Below are positions 31,775-44,508 of a stretch of 64,000 bases of DNA, one piece after another. The stretch lies in assembly GCA_022818135.1 (NCBI GenBank), contig JAFMSR010000018.1, positions 17,160,286-17,224,285 of the forward strand, read 5' to 3'. The translations under genes and the position numbers were made by a program. The notes under the pieces were generated by a model. The model was not told the DNA's origin, ran no database searches, and saw nothing but the letters and a program-made list of their open reading frames with translations. The first letter of the stretch is position 1. Every line of letters begins with the position of its first letter. The DNA is from Saxidomus purpurata (lineage: Eukaryota > Mollusca > Bivalvia > Venerida > Veneridae).

Positions 31775-32375
31775 CAACGGTACAGGTTTCACTGTTTCCT
31801 CTGTCCTAAGCGTAACAATATACATGTATATACACTGTACTTTTAGGCACAATTACAGGTTATACTGTTTACTCTGTCCTAAGTGTAGCAATGTATGTAC
31901 AGGTAGTGATTCTACTGTACTTTCAGGCACGTTTACAGGTTTAACTGTTTACTCTGTCCTAAGTGTAACAATGTATGTACAGGTAGTGATTCTATTGTAC
32001 TTTCAGGCATGTTTACAGGTTTAACTGTTTACTCTGTCCTAAGCGTAACAATATACATGTATGTACACTGTACTTTCAGGCACATTTACAGGTTTAACTG
32101 TTTACTCTGTCCTAGGTGTAACAATGTATGTACAGGTAGTGATTCTACTGTACTTTCAGGCACGTTTACAGGTTTAACTGTTTACTCTGTCCTAAGCGTA
32201 ACAATATACATGTATATACACTGTACTTTCAGGCACGTTTACAGGTTTAACTGTTTACTCTGTTCTAAGTGTAACAATGTATGTACAGGTAGTGATTCTA
32301 CTGTACTTTCAGGCACGTTTACAGGTTTTACTGTTTACTCTGTCCTAAGTGTAACAATGTATGTACAGGTTTTAC
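31775..32375. repeat. Alternating 73/80-bp minisatellite (intron 2)
   Basis: The marker ACTGTTTACTCTGTCCTAAG starts at 31791, 31864, 31944, 32024, 32097, 32177, 32250 and 32330. The successive spacings are 73, 80, 80, 73, 80, 73 and 80. The short form has AGCGTAACAATATACATG and the long form AGTGTAACAATGTATGTACAGGTAGTG. The forward open frame of 172 codons over it is a by-product of the repeat. Confidence 0.95.
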
Positions 32376-32789
32376 CATGTCCTCATTGTAACAATGGCAG
32401 CAATCAGCTGTTGGGCTGGATTATTGTTGAAGAATTAGATATACTTGGCAGATACATGATAATGGCCTTGTTTTGTTGTCCAGTCATAAAAGCTGATACC
32501 ACTATAATTAAGAGGGGAACTCTGTAATTAAAAGTGGATATCAGAGCTAATAATACATGTATAATAGTTCAATGTTGTACTACATAATTATACATGTGAT
32601 GTCGGTTTTATAGTTACATAATTTTTTGACGTTTGGAAACCAAAATCATTCTGCTCCATCAAAAGTATATAGTATATTCAATTTGTAAATTTAAAGTTTT
32701 TAATGTGCAGTCATTTCAGATTGCATGTATGAAAGTTAAGAAACTTAACTCGGTAACTTTTTGTGTGCTCATTTGATTTACAGTTACTA

Positions 32790-32826
32790 TTATAAAAAAA
32801 AAAAAAAAAAAATAAAAAAAAAAAAA
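32790..32826. repeat. A-rich tract
   Basis: About 35 bases almost entirely A, interrupted by single T bases. Could be a retroposon poly(A) tail, but no body with duplications was identified. Confidence 0.8.
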
Positions 32827-32829
32827 TTT

Positions 32830-34200
32830 ATAATTTAAAGGAAATGTATTTTTTTTTATTTTTTATTTCATTTAATTTTCAAAAAAAATTAATGTTTAAC
32901 TTTATGTATAAATATAGTAAAACAGGATTTAACAGGAATAATTTGGTTACTAGGTACATTGTATATGTGTTTAAAACAGGATATAACATATATATATATA
33001 TATGTATATAATTTGGTTACAAAGGTCTTACATGTTTACATATTTTCATTCTTTCAAGATCTTCAAAAGGTTTGACACCCATTTCAACAGAATTTCAGTT
33101 AGGTATTTACATGCAAGCAGTTTATATAACTATCACTACTGTGAAGGACCATTACTGGATCACTCTCCTCAGTAAGAAACTGCCAACTTCCTCACATTAA
33201 AAGTCAAGTTTGTATTGGGGCTCAAACTTATGACCCTTTATCAGAGTGACTCAGAGGCTTAGTAACTGTGATTTCAAGTCAGTTACACTAGCCACTCAAC
33301 CTCAGAGGTGGTCTCCTCAGCTTCAAGGTTTAAAAACAGTTTTCACTATGACCTTGCCGACAGCAAGTGATGCTATAAATGCAAGCAGTGCATTGTGTTT
33401 GCTATTCAGTGAGCTCAATTTTGGACGGTTAATGGTGCCAGTTTAAACTGAAAGATAAACAAGTCTCTCTTAGAAATTTAGAACTTTAAAGTTGCGTAAT
33501 TGTAGCATGTGTCCTTGAATTACATTTAAGACACACAAACAATGGTGTTTTATAGCGGCATTTAGCACCTTAATCAGCTTCATTTAATTGTTGACAAACA
33601 TTGTATTTAGCACTGATGTACTGTAAACTGAGTATCTCCTTAAGGTTATAATGATGTAAATCATTTAATGTTTCAGCATGGAGCTACTGCAGACATTAAA
33701 ACCTGTATTAATTCTAGGTTCTGGCATTCCTTTGAGAGTCCTAGGGTGGCCATCCATCTCAATTTTTCATAATGTGATTCATTGTCGTCTGGTATATATA
33801 TATTTAATGACTTGAAAATAGTAGAAAACCATAGTGATGAAATGGGAAGAAGGTCTTGCAGAGTCTTGAAGTAGTTAAAACAGAGGATTGTGAATGTGTT
33901 CAGAGTTCTTCCTAGATGTCAAAAATAAATGATGTGGGAGTAGAGTGAATTGACTATATCAGAGAAAATTTCTTACAGAGGATCGGTGTCTAGCTCTCAG
34001 GTCCTTCACAGGAATGAAGTATACTACCTGCCAGTAAATAACTGAAATACTGTTGAAACTAATGTTTACCCCCTCCCCACCCTGGCCCACAGAAAAAAAA
34101 CAGCTGCCACTCAGTTTAAAAACAGGAATGAGGTCCAGTAACATATGTGCCAAGTTTGTTTCATAGAAATGGTAAAAAGGATCATCTTCAAGGACTGTAA
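32830..34200. other. Intron 2 sequence, no gene recognised
   Basis: Contains a (TA)n stretch at about 32988-33008 and a weak SINE-like GGGGCTCAAACTTATGACCC near 33218. A pyrimidine-rich stretch lies around 34070. Nothing else is supported. Confidence 0.4.
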
Positions 34201-34201
34201 A

Positions 34202-35563
34202 TACAGTACAGGCCTGGAGGATTATGCAAAAAACGCGAAGTGTGGAGTTTTTCACGCCACACTTCGCGTGAGTAACTCGGGGAAAAATAATGTAACTTTG
34301 TGTGTGCTTGGAGTGCCTGAAGTGACTTCACGTCTGGAGAAATATCGCATCACTTCGCGGGAGTAAAATCGCAGCACTTCGCGTGGTTTTACAGGTAAAT
34401 GAACGAGTTTATGGGACATAAAAATCAAATTTATTATATGCGGTAGAAATGTGTCTACATGTAAAACGTTTTTGAGTTGTATGCATATTACATTCAAAAA
34501 TATTTGCCGACCAATGCACATTTATATAGCGTGTTCAATATATTTTATCACCAAAAATAAAACTTACGTATAGCATCAACTATTCCCAACTATTATTTCT
34601 ATAATCCAAAATTATCAGACTATTGTCTATAATTACTTTTTCATGTCTCAAACTGTCAAATATCTCTGTCTGTTTGATGCCATATGCTTCACTAAGATCA
34701 AACAAAACTCACATGTACAATGTGCATCAGCGTTTGTTCTTTGATCTCGTAACACCTGCGGCTTTGTCTTTATGAATAAAAGAGATTGGAGGAAAAATAA
34801 ATATTTCGGCAAAAGTTATTCATTAAAATAAATAGTAGAAAATCGTTACTGGAAAAACGTTGGCTTTGACAGTTGATGAAACAATTAATGACAAAAAAAA
34901 CGGACACGCTGGAACGCCGCGATTTTCTTTAAAACAGAACATTTTGATTTAAATACAGAACAATAATTATTGGAAATGTTAATTGATAAATATTTTTTGC
35001 ATTTACAACTCAGAGGTATCACACAGCTTGGGTTTGCAAACAATTTCAAAATTGACTGAATTAGTACGACAGGCCATATTTTTCACACCAATCACGAGTG
35101 ACAATGCTAAGGGAGCAATTACAGCGGATTTTTAAAGGAAATAAAAGATATTTTAAATCAACATAAAGGTGATAAATATTTTAGGTTCTGACAAAAAATA
35201 ACTAAAATGCTTTTTGAAACAACAAAAAAAACCCAGCATAACGCTGCAAACAGTATCGGCGATCCTCAACGAAAAACGTCAGCGGCGATGTGTGATTCGA
35301 TCTTTGTGATTCAATGGATCTAAATTCAACAGGTTGCTTTTACAGGTGTGTTTTACCAATATTTTAATTGATAAATATTTTCAAGCAAAGTCACTCCAAA
35401 ATACTCGGGAGAAACGCGAAGTCCCGCGATCAAAATTTTCACTCCAAACAGCCGCAAAGTGACTCCATTGAATGGAGTCATTTTCGTTTTTACGCGAAGT
35501 CATGTTTTTTCTACTCACTCCACACTTCACGTTTTTTGCATAATCTTCCAGGCCTGTACTGTA
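34202..35563. mobile_element. 1.36-kb element with TA duplications and CAGTACAGGCCTGGA ends
   Basis: Inverted ends CAGTACAGGCCTGGAGGATT (left, from 34204) and CAGTACAGGCCTGGAAGATT (right, minus strand, to 35561) are flanked by TA on both sides. Subterminal motifs ACGCGAAGTGTGGAG recur near both ends. TA target sites and CAGT starts are Tc1/mariner-like hallmarks. There is no transposase frame, so it is a non-autonomous member. Related copies are at 53302-56299 and 54145-55932. Confidence 0.75.
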
Positions 35564-35564
35564 C

Positions 35565-37515
35565 TTGGCCATAAGTCGAGGGCGTAGTTTGGGCTTTAAA
35601 ATTAGTAATTTAGGCTTGTTCTTTCCATAAGTCAATGGAGGATTTTGGCATAATATTTAAGGAGTAATTACTGTTTGGGGATAATTAAACAAACAAACAA
35701 ACCAACAACAGAACTAAAATTTCAAATTATATTTACATCAAACATTTTCTTTTACCATCTAAAATAAATACAATAGTTTGTCTAAAATAATACAATAGTC
35801 TGTTGACCAATTTCATAGGTTATTTTCTGTTATTATTTTCGTTTATCACATATTTTTTCAGTCCTGCATGTTCCCGATTTACAGATATATTTGCCGATAT
35901 TTTTTCGACGATTTTAGCGATTTAAAATGAAACAGAAGGTTTGATTGACAGCCCTCCATACAAAAGAGCAAATTTTATAGAACTTTTACCCAATTGAGGC
36001 CCGAAACATAAATTAAAAAAATTAAAAGTTTTTGTTGTGAAACTCAGCCTTAAGTCAAGTAAGCTTTTAAAATGGTTTTTTCATTACTGTCATTTTGTAT
36101 TTGTGACAGTTCTGTACTCTTGTTTAAAACTTGTTTGTTTAATTGTCAGGGTTTAACACCAATTTTAACCATCGTTCCTGGAAAGGACCAGTACTAGAAT
36201 TCAATCCTGTAAGAAACTGCCAACTTTATCGCATGCAAATAGACACGATTGCGAGCAGGCTCAAACATATGATCCTCAATTTATGAGTGCTTGACTTTTG
36301 TTTAAAACTGTGATAAATGTACAAATTGCATCAAAATTTTGCCTGTCAAATTCTTAAAACTATACAATCCTAGGGTTTCTAAATTACTCAAGCTATTTGA
36401 CAGGGAAGCCGTAAGGCACTTTCTGTAAAGGATTTCTGATTAAAGGCTGTCATAATTATGTTTAAACTTACGTCTTTTTTTATTTTCATTTTTTTTAATG
36501 AAAGGCTGTACAGTTAACTGAGGATAATGTGACAGTGACATAACACAAAAGTTTACAACTATTGCACTAAAAGGTAGACCCTGAGTACGAAAAGATTTTA
36601 ATAATTTAACTTACTAAATAACAGTGGACTCTTCAATTGCATCACTGTCAAAATATCCTAAACATAATGTAATTAGAGCTGATCTTTACCATGTTTACCC
36701 TGTTCAAATTTGAAAATGGACTTGTCCATTTTTCAAAATGGAAATGACAATTACAATACATTTTGTATATTGTTCAAATTGGTATGAAATGGATTTGTCC
36801 ATTTTTACCAATATGGGGTGGAAGCACCGTAAAATTCCCCAACCTTACATATTTATCTGAGTATCAATATTGTGTTTAGGGGCCGAAATCGTATCTTAAG
36901 TATCAATTGATAATGCCGGAAAATGCACAAAAGGCAAACCCTGATGTTCCCCCTCCCCCAAGGTAAAATGCTTGATCACTTCGGGTAGGGGTCTAGTACG
37001 GTTGTCAGGTGATAACAGTTTCTTACAGAAGATAGGTGGTCTAGTACTAGTCTGGTTACGGAAATTCCTCGTCCTTTGAAAGGACATTAATGTCTATTTA
37101 AGGAAACCTGCACTGCCTTTAGGTTCCGCTTTTAGGCATAGGGGTCGTCGATAATGTCTAGGGTAGGTGCCTTTTAATAACATCTGCTGTCTTCGGCCAT
37201 GGGCATTTTAAGGAAGCTGCCTGCCTGTAGCTGGATAGTGGTCTGGTACTGGTGTTAAACCCAGGAACAATGTGAGGTAAATTGCCCGCATGTAAATAAC
37301 TTCAATACATGTACAGTATACAAGTTGTAACAGGCATTTACTCCAGGGGATACAATTTTTTTACTACATAGTGAACAGTAAGAATGATTATCTGCCCCTT
37401 TTAATGTGCAGTTGAGTCAGCTGACACAGTTCTTATCAGATACAAATATGTGGACCAAACTTACCATTCTTGGATCAGCTTGATTTTCATTGAAAATTCG
37501 TTTATTGAATAACGA
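35565..37515. other. Intron 2 sequence, no gene recognised
   Basis: Holds a fragment of the dispersed palindrome family (AAAATGGACTTGTCCATTTTT, about 36713) and scattered SINE-like words near 36200-36290. No coding exon seen. Confidence 0.4.
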
Positions 37516-37620
37516 ACAGTGCAGATCATGAGTAGACTGTATAGACGTCAATGGGCAGGCTGATCTTGATCTGCACTAGTTGCTTGCTGTTAGCTCGGTA
37601 AGTGTGGACTTGTTTTTCTT
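37490..37620. repeat. Dispersed palindromic repeat, copy 1
   Basis: CATTGAAAATTCGTTTATTGAATAACGAACAGTGCAGATCATGAG ... GCTGATCTTGATCTGCACTAGTTGC. The core is an inverted repeat of GTGCAGATCA.GA.CAG. Related copies are at 38450, 43037, 43740 and (inverted) 57895. Confidence 0.7.
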
Positions 37621-38449
37621 CATAAAAAAAAGTGTCTGTTCTAGGTCATAAGCCTTTGGCGAGTGACTAAAAAATACAGTTACATGTTATCTCACTGAAC
37701 GCCTGTGCCGTATAAGGCAGACAAACTAGGGGACAAAATTTGTTTAAAATAGCACTTGCTAGAATCTCAAAACTCAAGTATTTAGATTCTTGCTTGAAGA
37801 TCATTGTTCACTGCCGTCTGATTCCAACAATGGCAAGTCATTATCAGTATACATTTATTAGGTAGTCTGATTTCTCCAGGGAATCTCATGCAGATTTTCG
37901 CTCCCAGTTTTGTCTCCAATATGGTACATTTGGAAAGAATTTACCCCGAAAGAGGTCAGCTAGTCTGCAACACTACATAAACGTCACGCTGTACGGGAAG
38001 ATCGGGACTCTAAATTTTTCAAATTCAATTTGAAAAAAAAATGCAAGCTGTTAGTTACTAAGTACATGTGCTAATGTCTGTGAAAAATGTAATCACGTGG
38101 TAATGAAGCCCACTAACAAGTCCCTGTCGTAACGATCGTCAATAGTAAATTATGCTCAACCACCAGCTAAGTCAGATAATTAGTTTCCTTGTTTGTCAGG
38201 TAGTGTAAAAAGGTTGTTTTGGTGCTAGGAAGTATGAAGGTAATTTATTACGACAGTAGTGGAAAACAAAGTCAGATTTTTTATATGAATTTGAAATATG
38301 GTCTGCGGGATTACTGTTTGCATAATTCCAGACTTGAACCTAGAACTTGCCGTTTCTACATTTATGTTTTGCCGAGAAATGCCAGTTGTTGTGTACTTTA
38401 CTCTTGTCTGTCTTTCAATATGGACATAATCATTAGTTATTTAAAGGCA

Positions 38450-38565
38450 TGACCACTGAAAATCTACTGACTTAGAAGCGAAAAGTGTAGATCATGATCA
38501 GACTTCATGGATCTACACTGGTCACAAAGGAAGAATCAATAAATTTGCTGCCAGCATGGTAAGCT
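38450..38565. repeat. Dispersed palindromic repeat, copy 2
   Basis: GTGTAGATCATGATCAGACTTCATGGATCTACAC followed by GGTCACAAAGGAAGAATCA, then a GCTGCCAGCATGGTAAG end. Same family as 37490-37620. Confidence 0.7.
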
Positions 38566-39631
38566 GTAAAGTCTGAACTGAGGACTGAAATCAGATTGTA
38601 AAACTATTTGCTCCCTTCTGCTGTGCTCAATTTGCTGTTCTATTAATAGCATGGTAAAAAACCAGCTCACTCTCTCATTACCCGTGAAAAAATAGTTTTC
38701 ATTGCCCATGAAAAAGTAGTTCCTCTGCTGATGTATGTTGCAGATTCCATGGAAAACAGTAACTGTTCTAACTAACATGGAATAAAGAAGTATTTAAGAT
38801 TGTTTTATGTGGAACTCTTGACATTGTTACCACCACCATGCAAGTAATTCCGTGTTAATTGCTAATGAAAGTAGAAACAGTCATTACAAATCCTACAGTG
38901 TGAATAAAAGTATTGACATCTAGGGTTGTGCTCGGATCAGATTATAATGAAATTGTTGTTGTTTTTCCGGAAGGGGTACAATTTGGGTCACTGTAAATTG
39001 GATCAATTTTGCATGACAATAATTTCGTGATTTGTGAGCACACATAGTTATTCATGAATTGTAAATCTGCAAAAGGGGTATTCTCTAATAGTAAATCTAT
39101 GTGAAATGAACTCATGAAATTTTTTAATTAGGGAAGAATTGTTGAAATTTGTGCAGATCTAAGAGTTGTACCTCCTGGAATCACCATTGACCTTTTGAAA
39201 GTTGTTTCTTTTATTTGACATCAGTTCTTCATAGATAGATTTTTTGTTGAAAAGTCTTCAAAATCAGATGTCAATTTTGTGTAGATCTCTGAAAGCCTTC
39301 TTGTTGGCACTGTCATTTTCGAGAGGTATTATGTCATAATTGCATTTCGGTCTTGTGAGTTTATTGCAAATTTGTCTTTTTTGTCTCAGAAAATGTGTGT
39401 AATGTAAATTATCAAGTATTTTGAAAAAAAAATGTCAGAAGATTTTCTCGTAAATGGGATATCATATTTTGTGATGATTAAATTTTCGCTATTTTCACAA
39501 AATTCCCATTTACTATCAGAGAATTCTCCTATTGCAAATACATCTTTTTTCTAACAAATTGGGACAGAAATTACCCAATTTACATTAATTTTCTAGTAGT
39601 TTTCATGTGTTTCTCAACAGTATTCATGTTC

Positions 39632-40291
39632 ATATAATTGATGGGCAACGTGACAAAAGGGACCTTATGGTCTAAATATGTCATATATGCTACAGTTTAA
39701 ATCGATATATATCAAATTAAAGAGCATGTTTATGAATACCATCAAAATTTTTATGTCAGCATTGCTCATGAATATTAATTAGGTGAAAAGACATGTGCAA
39801 AAAATCGATTCTGTTAAGGTTACTTCTAATTCTAACGAACCTACTGTATATTAAAATAATTTTCAGCTTTCCAACGATGTCTTTCTTTTCAAAATATCTT
39901 AATTTTAGGCTAAAATACAAGCATTTGAAATTAACTTATTTTTATAATTTATGCATAATTATGATAATTAGCAAAATTTTGAATAACTGTTACTCCGCCC
40001 CAGATCAACCGATTTTCATAAGCCATACATTTTCGTAAATCTCAGAGTCTGTTCTCATATATACACATTGTTTCAAGCTTTCAAAAGTTTTTATAAAAAA
40101 GTTCAAATTTTAGCACGATCCATTTCAGTCAATAAAAATTCATAAATATTTTTGTCGTTAAAATTTTGATGGTATTCCAGTATATGCGCTTTAAAATGGT
40201 ACCAACATCAAACGTGTATCTCTGATAGTTAAAAAGTTACACATTATTTTACATTTAAGGGCCCTTTTGTCATGTTGCGCATCAATTATAT
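39632..40291. mobile_element. 660-bp TIR element (ATATAATTGATGGGCAACGT ends)
   Basis: Left ATATAATTGATGGGCAACGTGACAAAAGGG; right, minus strand, ATATAATTGATGCGCAACATGACAAAAGGG. Inverted similarity continues inward, with GAATACCATCAAAATTTT at about 39734 matched by AAAATTTTGATGGTATTC at about 40158. The arms are thus long and imperfect. No coding capacity; a MITE within intron 2. Confidence 0.75.
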
Positions 40292-40899
40292 CATTGTATA
40301 AATGTACCAACAATAAAAAGAAGTTCAGTGAGCGTGACTTTAGAAGAGCAACCTGAATATAAAATTCTATAAATTATTTACAAGCTGCTTCCTACATTCA
40401 TTGTCAAGTCTGTATTGCATTGAATTAGGCTGTTAATTATTTGTTAAAACACATTTATGCAAGTCAGCAAAGCACTCTGCATCATGTTCTTTTGTGATTT
40501 ATATTAAATTTTTATGTGCTTTCTTTCATGCACTGGTTGCTTCAACTGTCTTTTCCTTTTTTGGTTTACGGTATGCAAATTGTCGGTAGCTTAGATCGGC
40601 TGCCAATTTTTTGATGTTGATAGGATAGGTGTTGTAACATGTCTAAGGCATTCCTGCTTTACAGTGCAAGATGATTTCAAACAGTACAAGTTTGAATCCT
40701 AGTGAATTCACAAAATATAGAGCAATTCACAGGAACATTTAGATCCTTGGCAGAAAAGGTCAAGGTCACACATTGAAATTGAAATTCAGATTATGTTTTG
40801 TTCACTACTTTGGTACTGTTTATTATATAAAGATGTATTAATAATTAAAATCACTGCAGTAAATGTAATTGTATGCTATTTCTGTTTCCAATGGATAGA

Positions 40900-41360
40900 C
40901 TTTATTTCACACGGTGGTAGAAGACATTGAAAGAATATACACAATCAAGGACTCTAACTTGTCTAACTTTTGAATATATATTAATTATATTATACATGTT
41001 CAGAACATAAGAGTGTTCAGTTAACAGACCTGATATTTCACACAGTGATTGAGGGTATTGGGAGGAAGTGCAGTTTAACCAAGAACCATAACTCTTCCTT
41101 GTGCAGTAATTTTATTATCTCCCTTTTTAATCTGAAATTGTGCTTGTTCGAAACATAACAAATTAATTTGATCTTTCACACAGTAAAAGAGGACATTAAA
41201 AAGAAGTGCAGTGTCTTTAATCCTTGCACACATTTTGAAATGTCTCCCTTTTTCATTTGAACTTAGTTTTGCTCTGAACAGAACTTGATTATTAAATTAA
41301 AATTATTCATTTGATCAACTTGATATTTCACACAGTGATAATTGTTATTGGGAGGAAATT
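40900..41360. repeat. Degenerate tandem modules related to 49.3-49.7 kb
   Basis: Units with ATTTCACACAGTGAT..GAGG.ATTGGGAGGAAGTGCAGT...AAGAACCATAACTCTTCC recur near 40906, 41034, 41173 and 41325. They are diverged relatives of the 150-bp modules at 49318-49770. Confidence 0.6.
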
Positions 41361-41963
41361 TTTAATAATCTTCATTTGAAAAAATTTGGAGACCTTAAGA
41401 GGAAGGGAAGCATTAATTTAGTTTGGGGAGCATTCATTGTTTCTAAATTTAGATAACCTTTAGATATCAATATAGTTTATAGCGAAGCTATTTCAGGTTT
41501 GTAATTTTGTCAAATTTAAACTGTTTCTAATGTAAACTGTTACGATGTTAAGTACATGTAGTTTATGTAAATCTTCTTTAAATATAATTCGGTGAAGTTC
41601 TTACGATTTTGTATAAAGATTATTCTTTGATAGTATTACCAGTTACTGTAGTTTGGAGGTTTATAGATATATCTAAATTTTCATACATTTAGATTATGGT
41701 ACATACAAACACCTTTTTATCTTGCAATATATAAAGTTGGCCATTACACATTTATAAGCAAGTAATATTATGTAAAAAGTCTTAATTTTAAGTAGAGTTA
41801 TCAGTAATCTTTAGACATAACAAATTGTTACATGTGCCACAAACTTTTCTGCCGTTACACAAAGCTGGCATGCTGTTAATGTATAATTTTTGTAATAAAG
41901 GTCCAAACATTTGTCACATTAAATAAATTATTGTAACTTTTACCTATATCTTTTTGCGTCCAG

Positions 41964-42032
41964 GTTTTGGTGGAGAACCTGGGTCCATGCATACATCAAA
42001 CTCTGTTGGAAATTCCCTATCATCAATAACAG
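41964..42032 (+). CDS. unc13: Unc13/Munc13 homologue, candidate 69-nt cassette exon
   Basis: An acceptor TCTTTTTGCGTCCAG ends at 41963 and a donor GTAACA starts at 42033. The exon is exactly 69 nt, phase 1 at both ends, and continues the exon 2 frame without a stop. It encodes 23 residues beginning GFGGEPGS, with MHTSNSVGN in the middle and ending SLSSIT, rich in Gly and Ser. Vertebrate Munc13s go straight from VKKAKFDGAQ to EKFNTYV, so this would be an insertion in the first loop of C2A. Because it is symmetric, including or skipping it keeps the frame and the G of the next GAN codon. Supported by phase and splice signals only; no homologous peptide recalled. Confidence 0.55.
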
Positions 42033-42039
42033 GTAACAT

Positions 42040-43030
42040 TTGCACACTGCACTTGTCTGTTGTACAGCCATTGTTCTTATTTTTTCGATTAATTTTTCAT
42101 TTGTTTTCAGCACAGGTAGAGCGCAAATGAAATTTCACAAACAAAGAAGCTGCTCTTGTTACTAGTTGGTATCGATACCCTGGACCATTTTAGAGGAATT
42201 GGAAATTTGGTATTGAAAGTTTGGTAATTTTTGCGTCCCTGAAATTTCATGAAATTGGTTCATGAATTACATGATATTGTATAAACAAACTCATAAATTC
42301 GCAAACTGATGTCATGTATGGCTGGGAATGATTTGTCTTCAAGATTTGACTAATTCTTAGTTATTACTGCTGAGGATAAAGCCTTATTAGTAAAACCTAA
42401 TTTTGAGGGGTCAATGCGAAACTGTTCTAAGTGTATATAAAAATAGTAGCAGATAGGATAGTTTCGTGTTGATCCCTCGATTTGCAGTGTAGGTACATTA
42501 ATGTAAGAATGTCTGAATGTTTGTCTTTATGACCTCTGGGCCAAGTTTGCTCCTGGCTCATATTGGAGGAAGCATTAAGTCATCTGGTGAAATCAAATTA
42601 ATACACTCCAGAGGCCACACCTACATTTATTTTCCTGACAATATGTCACTGTATTTCTCTGACAGATGTCAAGGTCACATTTGAAAGTGGGTCACAAAAC
42701 ATATCAAAGAATATCCTTGTCAACTCTCTAGGGGCAAATTTTATATCTAGTCCTCCTGCAAAATGACTAGAAATTTTTAGGTCATATTCAAAACCTAGGC
42801 CAAGAGATGTGCTTTTGATTTGTAAAATCAAAGTTCTTGAAAGTACTGCATGAAACCCAGTAATATTTTCCACATTATTGTCAGTATCATAATGCTTACT
42901 CTTTGTGTACTGTATATTGCTCCACTGCAATAATGCAAAAAGTTTGAAAAGGAAATACATATATATAAAAGCATTAGCTTAGTGGTATTGGGTCATAGCT
43001 GCCCCCTTTTGATCTTGTAAGGTTCTATGT
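42040..43030. other. Intron 3 sequence, no exon recognised
   Basis: Expected next coding segment (C2A strand with KFNTYVTLKV) is not present here or elsewhere in the window as far as I could read. Confidence 0.4.
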
Positions 43031-43036
43031 TACATG

Positions 43037-43250
43037 CATTAACCATTTCCCTGCTAAATTTCTAAAATGGAATGGTCCATTGTTAAATTTTGACTGTGCC
43101 ATTAATTCATTAGAGGGGTGTTCAGTGAAAATTAATGAACTGAATGATGGATAGCAGAGATCATGATCAGACTGTGGATGGATCAGTGCTGATCCTGATC
43201 TGCACTGGTTGCAAGGGCAGAATGGAAGTTTGATTTGAACTCTACCTGTT
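43037..43250. repeat. Dispersed palindromic repeat, copy 3 (longest)
   Basis: Runs from TTAACCATTTCCCTGCTAAATTTCTAAAATGG through GGTCCATTG and GGGGTGTTCAGTGAAAATTAATGAACTGA. It then has the palindromic GATCATGATCAGACTGTGGATG..GCTGATCCTGATCTGCAC and GGTTGCAAGGGCAGAAT. Gives the best view of the complete unit, about 215 bp. Confidence 0.75.
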
Positions 43251-43739
43251 AGAGCACTCAGGTTGCTTTTTTTTCCACAGATTCTTTAGAGTACATTTTA
43301 TTTTGATATTGATCAGTCAATAATCATTTTCTAATATTTTATTTGGATTTTTGGTGTTTTGTTTAAATTGCTGTGTGTGTATACACAATAGTTACTTTGC
43401 ACTTAATTTTTACACATATGCCAAACATGAATATGATATTTACTGCTGAGTACTTACTTGATGTTAGTCAGGGCTGTTTTTCTGATAGACAAGATGTGTT
43501 GCAACATGTACCTCTGTGCAATAGTTTGGCATGTCACTGTAGGCATTTAATATGATTCCATGAGAAAATAAAGCAGTAAGGACAGATGTCTAGAGATATA
43601 GTGTTTTGGTCAGTCACTTTATTTTATTCTGCTTAAATAATTCATGTCCTCTTAAATCTGTTGCATGTCTACAAAACACTACTTTTGTAGAAAGTGGAGA
43701 TGGAAGATAACTCTTGGGAGCAACTAGAAGGTTGTCTTA

Positions 43740-43950
43740 AGTAAGCTGTTCCCATGCATTTATCCTGACCTTGCCAACTTTCAAAAATAGACTTGTCCTT
43801 CTTTTAGTATGTGAATTGTTCTTGGGGATGCTCTTGAAGATTTACTGACTGAATAAGATGCAATGTAGGTCATGAGATGACTGCATTAATGAGTAAGCTT
43901 CTCATGATCTGCACTAATTCCAAAGGCAGAATCACCCCACCCTCTCTCCA
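43740..43950. repeat. Dispersed palindromic repeat, copy 4
   Basis: Same order of blocks as 43037-43250: CCTGACCTTGCCAA, AATAGACTTGTCCTT, GATTTACTGACTGAATAAGATGCA, GTAGGTCATGAGATGA, CTCATGATCTGCAC and CCAAAGGCAGAATCACC. Confidence 0.7.
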
Positions 43951-44508
43951 GTAGGAGAAAAGTTCACAGCATAAGTGTATCTATTTTTAGTTAATTTTGT
44001 AACTGTTTTGTCTTTTGACCTTTTATTGGTCACAGTTTAAGGTGTGTGGGGCAATGTTCAAAATGTGTTCACCCTAGAATTTATGCTATTTTATAATTTA
44101 TTCTCTTTTTTTCTCCTAAATTTTCTCTACCGTTAGTGATGAGTCGAATGTAGAAATAGAAACTGTACACAACTGGCAAAAGTTTTAGAAGGTGCCAGAT
44201 ACCAAAGTTCTATGACTCCTGCTTGCATGTTGACAGCAATGTCCCCTTTTGCTGTTGAAACTAATATATTGTTTTTCGCATGCCTTTGTCTCTCCAACCA
44301 CTGGGGATTGCATTTAATCTTCATGCAATGTAAAGTCTGTTTCATTATGCTTTGTTCTGAAAACAGTTTAGTGAAATGGGTCCTTTAACACTAACATACA
44401 CATTTGCAGAATTTTGTCTACAGCAGTAACCAGTAGCCATACAGATTTTTTGCTGCAGTGGCAGAAAAAGTGTACACAGTGTTAGAGATGCTCCTTTGAA
44501 AGTATCAG

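Noticed and set aside
32009..32527. 172-codon open frame
   Set aside because: It lies over the 73/80-bp minisatellite and runs into unique AT-rich sequence; the translation is just the repeat.
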